24,702 nucleotides of DNA. Origin: Myxococcales bacterium (GTDB lineage: Bacteria; Myxococcota; Polyangia; Polyangiales; Polyangiaceae). The stretch spans positions 1-24,702 of the forward strand of contig PLXW01000070.1 of NCBI GenBank assembly GCA_003151595.1, written 5' to 3'. Made by a program: the position numbers and the translations under genes. Numbering within the stretch: position 1 is the stretch's first letter; each line of letters starts with the position of its first letter. The notes beneath the pieces were generated by a model. The model did not search any database. It saw only the letters and a list, made by a program, of their open reading frames with translations, and had not been told where the DNA came from. Positions 17,801 through 23,432 of the stretch are shown here, one piece after another.

Positions 17801-17899
17801 GTCGTCGCCGACGCGATGAAGCAGCGCCTCTCGCGTCGTGCGGGGGCCGGCGTTTCGCCGCCGATCGCGGTCGCTCCCGAAGGTCCACACGGTACGTAG
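14810..17899 (+). CDS. RND efflux permease, HAE1 family, MdtB/MdtC-like
   Basis: A 1029-residue proton-driven inner-membrane exporter. It opens SITDVCLRKPVLAWMLM with the first helix, then the porter segment SQFPDVDYPTISVSVSWPGA shared by hydrophobe/amphiphile exporters. Helix 4 carries the proton-relay pair Asp399-Asp400 in GLVVDDAVMVMEN. Helix 10 carries Lys910-Lys911 in GIVKKNSIILVDYA, where the second Lys matches the relay Lys. The GIVKKN form is typical of MdtB/MdtC-like pumps rather than AcrB (recalled, not searched). Twelve helices and two large periplasmic loops fit the length. The GTG at 14810 overlaps the adaptor stop as GTGA; the frame is open further upstream but only as a shadow of the adaptor. 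Substrates cannot be predicted. Only one permease gene is present, so it probably works as a homotrimer. Confidence 0.96.
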   Translation: MSITDVCLRKPVLAWMLMAGTILFGIVAATRIGVSQFPDVDYPTISVSVSWPGAAPEDVESGVVNILEESLAQVEGVQTITSSSSMGSARITATFDMSRDIDLALQDTQAKIAQSARQLPQNINAPVVSKSNPDDQPILTIGVSGPFSRQLLADTARYEVEDRLQTIPGVGQVTLTGYVDRAIRIWIDEDKLNSTQLTVNDVTSALQQQHVTVPSGAMDTQEKQLSVRVLGEAADIGTLKQIIVKNVAGAPIRLGDVALVEDGFADINSIARSSGSPVQAMGILKQRGSNAVGVAKAVRAALADVQKTLPEGMHVDVIFDTTGFISESMDEILLELGLALVLTALVCWLFLGSLSSTMNVLFAIPMSLLGTVAVIYFLGYTLNTFTLLGLSLAVGLVVDDAVMVMENIFRHAAMGKDRMKAAADGTHEITFAALAATLAVIAIFLPVIFMSGIVGKFFLQFGVTLSIAVAVSYVEAITLAPARCAQMVSTEHEVRTGLGGLVDRGFTKLEGFYARMLERTLRRPWIILSIAGVVLGLATWTAMSLPGEFVPSQDQSRLQVKLTTAVGSDLRQTDALVKRCEAFLKPRPEVQGVMASVSPSGGSLSVTLVDPSKRKQTQNELAAVYRKEFSSYPGIRVSVQDLSQQGFTGQRGYPIEFSVRGSDWAVLTTQATKLRDELTKSGLATDIDTDYQIGSPELQIQPDRARISDLGLSVQDVAQTVSSLVGGVTIGKYSSAGRRLDVDLKLLANQRTRPEDISALRVRLPGGQLVPLSAVTTQQELPVLQAINHADRERAITIFGNVAAGHSQTDALAFIQGLQKEMPTGYRVVLSGQSSQFQDSMNSLLFALCLGILVAYMVLASQFNSFLHPVTVLSILPLSIAGAAFGLFFLHKTLNVFSMIGVLLLMGIVKKNSIILVDYATEQRNHHGLGAREAMQKAGPVRLRPIVMTSVATMMSAIPAALGLGPGAETRAPMADAVLGGLVLSTALSLLVVPAFYVVADAMKQRLSRRAGAGVSPPIAVAPEGPHGT

Positions 17900-17913
17900 A
17901 GGCCCGCTCCCCT

Positions 17914-17929
17914 TGGATCGAATGATCCA
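17914..17929 (+). terminator. Short hairpin after the efflux operon
   Basis: TGGATC at 17914-17919 pairs with GATCCA at 17924-17929 across GAAT, 15 nt beyond the permease stop. The stem is short and no T-run follows, so it is a weak terminator candidate. Confidence 0.25.
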
Positions 17930-18016
17930 CCGGCGCGCCTCAGGAGGACGCTGATCCCCGGGCGTTTGCCCCGATCGGAAGCTGGCGCGCGCGGTGCTTC
18001 GCTCTGAGGCATCGCC

Positions 18017-18595
18017 ATGCGCCCCCTCCTTCGACTCGTCCCGTCGGCGTTCGCGCTGACCTCGCTTCTCTCGCTCGCCGCCTGCTCCGGCGCGAAGCCG
18101 CAGCTGGTCGAGGAGACGCCGTCCGATCCCGCGAGCGCGTCGCCTTCGACGCAAGACTCAGGGAGCTCCTCTCTCCCGTCGGGCGACGGCCAGGGGACGA
18201 CCCCGACGGGCGGCAGCGGGAGTGGCGGCAGCAGCAGCGGAGGAACCGTCGGTGCTCCGGCTCCGTTGGCCTGCCCCGCCGACGGCGTCATCGAAAGCGG
18301 CAGCAACGGCAAGCGCTCCGACGCGCTCGCCTTCACGACCGACGCCTGCGGCAAGGTCTCGCCGAACGGCGAGGACTGGTGGCGATTCACTCTCCCCTCG
18401 AGCGCGACGAAGCTCGCGTTCGAGTTCTCGGGCAAGGTCAACCTCGAGATCACGTCGCAAGGCGAAACGGTCACGATCGAGAACGGCGTCTCGAGCGGCC
18501 CCGTCCCGTTTCACCCCAACGGCGAATACGAGATCGGCGTGACGAGCGAGACCGGCGGCTCGCAGTCGTACGTGCTCACGGCCCAAACGCAGTAG
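18017..18595 (+). CDS. Small lipoprotein of unknown function
   Basis: A 192-residue exported protein. The signal peptide ends in the lipobox LSLAAC (Cys at about residue 23). Residues 25-85 are a Ser/Gly/Thr/Pro-rich linker. The C-terminal 105 residues form an all-beta-looking domain with two Cys (in LACPADG and TDACGKV, a possible disulfide), a GEDWWRF segment and FEFSGKVNLEIT. That resembles a small jelly-roll or pre-peptidase-type domain, but I do not recognise a family. ATG at 18017 follows TGAGG at 18005-18009 at good distance. It faces panD tail to tail with 15 nt between. Confidence 0.75.
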   Translation: MRPLLRLVPSAFALTSLLSLAACSGAKPQLVEETPSDPASASPSTQDSGSSSLPSGDGQGTTPTGGSGSGGSSSGGTVGAPAPLACPADGVIESGSNGKRSDALAFTTDACGKVSPNGEDWWRFTLPSSATKLAFEFSGKVNLEITSQGETVTIENGVSSGPVPFHPNGEYEIGVTSETGGSQSYVLTAQTQ

Positions 18596-18610
18596 CCGCG
18601 CGAGTACGCG

Positions 18611-19009
18611 TCAGTGATGCGCGGTCCGTCGCTTCGGGCCGGCGATCTCGCGAACGTTCGCGTCGACGATCTTGTTCTTGGCGTCGACCAGGATCACCGT
18701 CGGCTTCCATCCGCGCGCTTCGTTCGCCTCGAGCTCGGCGAACGTCGCCAGGATCACGACGTCGCCCGGCTTCGCGTGGTGCGCCGCTGCGCCGTTGATG
18801 CAGATGACGCCGCTGTTCGGCTCGCCGCGCAGCGCGTACGTCACGAGCCGCGTCCCTCGCGTCACGTTCCAGATGTGAATCTGCTCGTGCTCCAGGATCT
18901 GCGCGGTCTCCATCAGCTCCGCGCTGATGGTCACGCTCCCTTCGTAGTCCAGGTCGGCGTGGGTGACGGTGGCGCGATGAATCTTCGACTTGAAAAGGTG
19001 CAGTCGCAT
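18611..19009 (-). CDS. panD: Aspartate 1-decarboxylase (pyruvoyl enzyme)
   Basis: A 132-residue cytoplasmic enzyme that decarboxylates L-aspartate to beta-alanine for pantothenate and coenzyme A synthesis. The sequence follows the family closely: [16 protein letters not shown], then the self-cleavage site Gly24-Ser25 in YEGSVTI, where Ser25 becomes the pyruvoyl group, followed by the block RLVTYALRG and [21 protein letters not shown]. Lys9 and the Tyr after RLVT are at the expected positions. ATG at 19009 follows CCGGAGAG, a good ribosome site. No other pantothenate gene is in the window, so it appears to be transcribed alone. Confidence 0.97.
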   Translation of the reverse strand: MRLHLFKSKIHRATVTHADLDYEGSVTISAELMETAQILEHEQIHIWNVTRGTRLVTYALRGEPNSGVICINGAAAHHAKPGDVVILATFAELEANEARGWKPTVILVDAKNKIVDANVREIAGPKRRTAHH

Positions 19010-19065
19010 GGGCTCTCCGGAGTCTCGGCCTCACTGGCGCGCCTGCCTCGACGCGCGAGGTCCGA

Positions 19066-19080
19066 GCTTCGGGGCGAAGC
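19066..19080 (-). terminator. Hairpin between S53 peptidase and panD
   Basis: GCTTCG at 19066-19071 pairs with CGAAGC at 19075-19080 across GGG. It lies 70 nt beyond the stop of the S53 gene and 57 nt before the panD start, on the strand of both. It could end the protease transcript or sit in the panD leader; no T-run is seen. Confidence 0.3.
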
Positions 19081-19149
19081 GTGACCGATCGCGTGTCGAG
19101 TGCAAGGCGAGTACGAGAGACCGAGAACCGAGAGAGGAGCGCCGCTAGC

Positions 19150-21102
19150 TCACTTCATCGCGGCCAGGAACGTGGTGCCGTTCGGCGTCCCGAGCCCGGT
19201 CACGTTGTCGTAGCCGACCGCCGAGTGGATGGTGAGCCCCTGGTAGTCGAACGTGGCGATGACGCCGGCGCGCACGGCGACGGCGTTGGGCGTGGCGGTG
19301 GGCGCGACGTCGGCGAACGCGTTCACCTTCTTGTACGCCTTGTAGAGGCGCGTGTTGGCCGCGCCGAGCTGCTTGCCGACGTGCTGCTGCGTGACGGCCA
19401 TGACGCCGGCAAACAGCGGGCACGCGAGGCTCGTCCCGCCGATGACGCTCTCGCCGTAAACGCCGGTGCGTGAGTTGGTCTGACCGAGGCGGAAGCCCGT
19501 GATCGGGTCGCCGAGCATCGAGACGTCCGGAACGACGCGCGACTGCGCTCCCAGCACCGTCGACAGCGCGTCGGGGACGACGCCCGCCTGGTACTTCGGC
19601 TGCAGGTACACGACGCTCATGCCGCCGCCCGAGCCGTACACGAATCCACCGGGCGCGCCCGGCGTCCACGCGCTCACGGTCCCGCCGTCGTCCGTTCCCG
19701 CGTCGGGGACCGGCTGCCAGCGGCTCGCCGCCGTCTCCCAGCCGACCTCGAACACGCGCTGGCCGGACTGACCCACCGCGAGCGACGTTGCGCCCACCGC
19801 CGTCACTTCCGGCAACGACGTCGGGAAATCCGCCGACGGGGTGCCGCTGTTGCCCGCCGCTTCATCGCCGCTGTCGCCCGACGCGAAGTAGATACCGACC
19901 CCCTTCAACCCCGCCTGCTTCGCGACCGACTCCCAGACGGTGTAGTCGTTCGCGCCCTGCTCGAGGCCGCCGTACGAGTTGGAGATGATCGTCGCCAGCT
20001 TGTTCGCCAGCACGAGGTTGATGGCCGCGATCAGATCCTGGTCGTCCGCGCTCTGCGCGCCGACGTAGGCGATGTTCGCTCCCGGAGCCATGGCGTGCAC
20101 GGCTTCGACGTCGAGCGTCTGCTCTCCGTACCAACCCTTCTGGATCGGCGTCGGGGTCCCGGGCGCCATCTGCGACGTGAACTGCGTCGCGAGGAGCGGA
20201 TAGTCGGGATCGTTCTGGGCGGCGTACGTCTGCGCGTCCTGGAACAACGTCGGCGATTGGTAGGCGTCGATGATCGCGATCGTCTGCCCGGTCCCGTCGG
20301 TCCCCTTGCGGACCGTCGTGTCGAAGCCATAGGCCTGGCGAAGCTGCGCCGGCCGATACCCGCACTGCGCGTAGGGGAGCGGGTTGGCATATCCGTCCGC
20401 GTAAGGCGCGTCGGTCGTGTCGCTCTGTTGGCCGTACCACTCCGAGCAGATCGACGGCGCGGCGGCCGCCGAGGGATCGATCTCGCCCACCGACGCGCCA
20501 CCGATCGTCACCGCGTGCGACTTCATGGTCGCGGTCGCGAGGCCGAGAATGCCCGCGACGCGCGGGCGAATCGCGTCGGGTAATGACGGGCGATCCATCG
20601 GCGCGTGACGCACGTCGCCGTTCACGGAGTACGTGCCGAGGCGGGTCGCGAACGTGCGCTCGATCTGCGCCGCCGTCCCCGTCGCCGCGACATACGCGCG
20701 GTTGCGCGGCACGTCGGTCACCTGAAGACCATTGCTCTCCAGGTGCGCTCGCACGGCGGCGACGTCGGCGTCGGTCGGGCCATATTGCCGATCGAACTCT
20801 TCGTCCGAGAGGTATTGCCCGAAGCGCGGGTCATCCGGGTTGGTGATCGCCGCGAGCGTGGCGTCGGCCGCCGCTTCGTTGCGAAGGAGGAAGTGAACCT
20901 GAACCGCGAGCGACGTCGAGCCGTCGACGCGCCCGACGAAGTGATTCGAGGTAGCCCAAGCGGGCGTCGCGAAAGCGTCGTTCGCCGCGGAATTCGCGGC
21001 CGTCGTCGTCGGGTCTACGACGCCCGACGCGCAGGCGGCGATCACCGCCAAGCCTGAGATTGCACATGCCGAAAGCAGAGATGTCCGAGCTCGCTTGCCC
21101 AT
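19150..21102 (-). CDS. S53 family serine-carboxyl peptidase (sedolisin) with propeptide, lipoprotein signal
   Basis: A 650-residue exported endopeptidase. The signal peptide ends in VIAAC (Cys24), so it may be lipid-anchored. The pro-kumamolisin activation domain covers about 45-200, with the typical DPRFGQYLSDEEFDRQYGP stretch. The catalytic domain starts near residue 245 (CGYRPAQLRQAYGF). It shows the Glu327-x3-Asp331 pair in GEQTLDVE, the oxyanion Asp410 in ASGDSG, and the nucleophile Ser558 in GGTSLACP. The end has FADVA and GYDNVTGLGTPNG, the usual calcium-site region. All catalytic residues are present. ATG at 21102 follows GAGG at good spacing; the upstream extension to 21174 lacks signal character. 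S53 enzymes usually work at acid pH after self-removal of the propeptide. Confidence 0.95.
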   Translation of the reverse strand: MGKRARTSLLSACAISGLAVIAACASGVVDPTTTAANSAANDAFATPAWATSNHFVGRVDGSTSLAVQVHFLLRNEAAADATLAAITNPDDPRFGQYLSDEEFDRQYGPTDADVAAVRAHLESNGLQVTDVPRNRAYVAATGTAAQIERTFATRLGTYSVNGDVRHAPMDRPSLPDAIRPRVAGILGLATATMKSHAVTIGGASVGEIDPSAAAAPSICSEWYGQQSDTTDAPYADGYANPLPYAQCGYRPAQLRQAYGFDTTVRKGTDGTGQTIAIIDAYQSPTLFQDAQTYAAQNDPDYPLLATQFTSQMAPGTPTPIQKGWYGEQTLDVEAVHAMAPGANIAYVGAQSADDQDLIAAINLVLANKLATIISNSYGGLEQGANDYTVWESVAKQAGLKGVGIYFASGDSGDEAAGNSGTPSADFPTSLPEVTAVGATSLAVGQSGQRVFEVGWETAASRWQPVPDAGTDDGGTVSAWTPGAPGGFVYGSGGGMSVVYLQPKYQAGVVPDALSTVLGAQSRVVPDVSMLGDPITGFRLGQTNSRTGVYGESVIGGTSLACPLFAGVMAVTQQHVGKQLGAANTRLYKAYKKVNAFADVAPTATPNAVAVRAGVIATFDYQGLTIHSAVGYDNVTGLGTPNGTTFLAAMK

Positions 21103-21320
21103 GGAAGACCTCGAGGAAACAATTGGGACGCGAGGCCCAAGAGGTGGCGAAGCGACGCTTGCCAGCGCGCCCACGGACTACCCCCTTGCCCCCCGCGAAG
21201 TGTGAGGCGCGGTGTGCCAGTGTTCGCGCGATGTCGTCAAGCGCGAATCGAGTGACAAGCGCAATCGATTCCCCGAATGCACAATAGCGACGGAATCGGA
21301 ACCGCGAGGGCGGATTTGGC

Positions 21321-21354
21321 CATTCCGCGCGGAGCGTCCGCGGAGAGCGGAATG
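21321..21354 (-). terminator. Nested hairpin just after the porin gene
   Basis: CATTCCGC at 21321-21328 pairs exactly with GCGGAATG at 21347-21354. Inside it, GCGGA (21329-21333) pairs with TCCGC (21337-21341) around a 3-nt loop. The outer arm begins 14 nt beyond the porin stop in the direction of transcription. The position and strength suit transcription termination or 3'-end protection, although no long T-run follows. The rest of the 265-nt gap holds the presumed promoter of the S53 gene, in which I see no clear consensus. Confidence 0.5.
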
Positions 21355-21367
21355 CGCAGCAGTCGAC

Positions 21368-22978
21368 TCAGAACTGCACGCCGAACCGCGCGCTGATCTC
21401 GTTCACGCTGTGGTTGCCGTCGCGCGCGGCGTTGTCGACCCCCTTGGCCAGATACTGACCAGGCGCGATCGCCCGCTGCGTCGCCGATTGCACCGGCCCC
21501 CCTTTTTCACTGGCCGCCGTGGGCTCGCTCCCAGGGAAGAAATACGCCCCGTAGTTCAAGCTCACCCGCAGGTGCTTCGTCGCCCAGTAGTTCACCCCGA
21601 GCGTGAACGAGGTCACGTCGATGTCGCCGTTTGGCGTCTTCGCGTCGATTTTCCCGCCGCGCGACGCGCCGTCGTAGGTCACGTGAAGCTGCTCGAACCG
21701 CCCGACCACTTGCACCCCCTCGCGCGGGTGCTCGTCGGGTTTGGATAGGTCGACGTGGATGGGGCGAGCGTAGGATGGGTATCCAATCACCTCTTGGTTC
21801 CCGATGACCCACACGCCCGCCTCCACGTAATACGAATACCCTGCCAGAGTACCGAGCCGCTCCGTGAACGGTGAGAGCTGCAGGCCGTCGATGGCCTCAC
21901 GCGTCTCGCTGCGCGAGTAAATGATCTCGCTGGTCACATCGACGAGGCCGATGGGAACGTGCGCGTCGGCGCCGACGGCCCACTGCGATGAACTGGGAAT
22001 GATGTGAAGCGTGCGGCCGAGCGAGTCCTTGTACGTCGGTCGCCAGAACGCATAGCCCTCTTGCGTCGTCATCGCCGGCACGTCGTAGCCGACCGCCTTC
22101 GGATCGCGCGACCCTCCGCGCGCCGAGAGGCCGATCTCGGCCCACTTGGTGAACGATTGGAGCGTCCGCGCGAAGGGACGGGTGAACACGCGACCGTCGA
22201 CGTCGAAGCGGTTGTCGGGGTTCGGGCGATTGGGGCCGTCGCCGTTGAACACTCCGACGGCGTAATAGAAGACCCTGTCGGGTGACTCTCCCCAGACCAT
22301 CGCGCCGATGTCGCGCTGAAGCGGCGCCCCCAGCGCGCGCACGGCGAGCGAGCGCTCGAGAAACGGGGTCGTGTTGTCGCTGATGCGATTCTCGAGTGAG
22401 AAGGGGATGTACGTCTGCCCCACTTGAGCGTTGATCCACGGTGACGGGCCGTAGTTCACGAAGACGTCAGTGGGCGCGGGCTTCACGCTCACCGCATCGA
22501 CCGGGGTCTCGCGATTCGAGCAGTTGAGCGCGGCAGTCGTCGGATCGACCGTGCACGCTTGCGTCGCTGCCGTCGCACCCGGGTTGTCGGCGCCTGAAGG
22601 GGCGAACTCGATGCCGAGCTGCCACTGCCACCTGTCGAAGAACTCGCCTCCCATCTCGAGGCGCGCACGACGAAGGAAGAACCCGTCGTTCAGCGCGCTG
22701 TCAGGTGTGAGTGATGAAACTCCGGCGCCGAACGCGCGGCTGAAATCCACGTGCACGCGCGCCTGCACGTAGAGGCGGAAGACGTCGTCGGGGCTTCGCA
22801 GGAAGAAGCGATCATCGTGGTAGCCCGAGGTCCATGTAGGGGCGGGTGCCGAGGCATGTGCCTCCACGTCCTGTGCTGCCGAATGCGGTGCAGGCGCGTC
22901 ATCTGCGTGCGTTGGCGTCACGAGAAAGATGCTCCCAAGCGCGACCAAAGAGCCGAAAAACAGCGTGGGTCGAGGCAT
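21368..22978 (-). CDS. OprO/OprP-type outer membrane porin
   Basis: A 536-residue outer membrane beta-barrel protein. The signal peptide (about 1-25) ends at THA before DDAPAP. The mature part matches phosphate/polyphosphate-selective porins (PF07396): FRLYVQARVHVDFSRAF, then NDGFFLRRARLEMGGEFFDRW, DVFVNYGPSPWINAQVGQ, IPFSLENRISDNTTPFLER and a run of alternating strands. The end GNHSVNEISARFGVQF closes with the C-terminal Phe expected for outer membrane insertion. Family members are not all phosphate-specific, so the substrate is open. ATG at 22978 is preferred; one at 22990 adds four residues. The gene points away from the second S53 gene. Confidence 0.9.
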   Translation of the reverse strand: MPRPTLFFGSLVALGSIFLVTPTHADDAPAPHSAAQDVEAHASAPAPTWTSGYHDDRFFLRSPDDVFRLYVQARVHVDFSRAFGAGVSSLTPDSALNDGFFLRRARLEMGGEFFDRWQWQLGIEFAPSGADNPGATAATQACTVDPTTAALNCSNRETPVDAVSVKPAPTDVFVNYGPSPWINAQVGQTYIPFSLENRISDNTTPFLERSLAVRALGAPLQRDIGAMVWGESPDRVFYYAVGVFNGDGPNRPNPDNRFDVDGRVFTRPFARTLQSFTKWAEIGLSARGGSRDPKAVGYDVPAMTTQEGYAFWRPTYKDSLGRTLHIIPSSSQWAVGADAHVPIGLVDVTSEIIYSRSETREAIDGLQLSPFTERLGTLAGYSYYVEAGVWVIGNQEVIGYPSYARPIHVDLSKPDEHPREGVQVVGRFEQLHVTYDGASRGGKIDAKTPNGDIDVTSFTLGVNYWATKHLRVSLNYGAYFFPGSEPTAASEKGGPVQSATQRAIAPGQYLAKGVDNAARDGNHSVNEISARFGVQF

Positions 22979-23101
22979 GACGCAGAGCATGATGGCTCAC
23001 GCATGTTCGCTATACAAGACCGCCGTTCTCGTAGGCGAGATTGTGTGAACGCCGCTTTGTCGCAATTCGCGCGGTAACCCGGGGCGAATGTGCTGAAATG
23101 G

Positions 23102-23117
23102 GCGAACAGGCGTTCGC
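23102..23117. promoter_or_regulatory. Palindrome GCGAAC-N4-GTTCGC, operator-like
   Basis: GCGAAC at 23102-23107 and GTTCGC at 23112-23117 form a perfect inverted repeat around AGGC. The inner part, CGAACAGGCGTTCG, fits the CGAAC-RNRY-GTTCG form of the LexA box known from Bacillus and mycobacteria. Described myxobacterial LexA sites differ, so LexA control is not claimed. It lies between the divergent porin and S53 genes, about 125 and 315 nt from their starts. TTT follows the right arm, so a short terminator-like hairpin is an alternative reading. Confidence 0.4.
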
Positions 23118-23372
23118 TTTGATGGATCACTGGATCGCCGCTGACTCAGGCGATGCTGGCTCCATTGCGCGTCGCATCGACGACACGGAACCACTCAGGC
23201 ACACGTATTTGCGCCGCGGACAGGGTTTTTCGTAAGTGCCGGAATCACTACGAAATCGTGTCGAATCTCTTGGACGATCGAATGACCCCTATGACAAAGC
23301 CACACTGTCCTTACGACATGACAGAACCTCCGGCGCGCGTGACTCGAGAACGTGCAGCCAATGAATCGGGAC

Positions 23373-23432
23373 GGTCGCCCGGGTGGTGACCAAGAAGCCC
23401 CGCAACCGTGAGGACGAACCAGGAGGGTTGTC
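23373..23432 (+). promoter_or_regulatory. Structured leader with the ribosome site in a hairpin loop
   Basis: Two hairpins precede the second S53 gene. The first, GGTCGCC (23373-23379) with GGTGACC (23385-23391), has 7 bp including one G-T pair and a 5-nt loop. The second pairs GAC (23413-23415) and AACC (23417-23420) with GGTT (23426-23429) and GTC (23430-23432), with G23416 bulged; its loop is AGGAG, the core of the Shine-Dalgarno sequence, and its last base touches the ATG. CAACC at 23403-23407 can pair with GGTTG at 23426-23430 instead, so two mutually exclusive folds exist. That suits translational control, but no known RNA family is assigned. Confidence 0.4.

Larger units (their letters stand above)
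22979..23432. other. 454-nt divergent intergenic region
   Basis: No gene is supported here. By eye it is AT-richer than the rest of the window, most clearly at about 23210-23330. It should hold the promoters of the porin (-) and of the second S53 gene (+). TTGTATAG on the minus strand near 23009-23016 is a possible -10 element for the porin. A small hairpin, TCTCG with CGAGA, lies at 23027-23040. A 16-nt palindrome lies at 23102-23117, and a structured leader at 23373-23432; both are listed separately. I see nothing assignable in 23120-23370. Confidence 0.6.

Noticed and set aside
14959..17925. A 988-codon plus-strand frame inside the permease gene
   Set aside because: Arg/His/Gly-rich shadow in the wrong frame with no recognisable domain.
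23373..23432. Cobalamin or SAM riboswitch
   Set aside because: Only short fragments resemble the 3' parts of those aptamers; the remaining conserved core and helices were not found by eye, so no RNA family is called.
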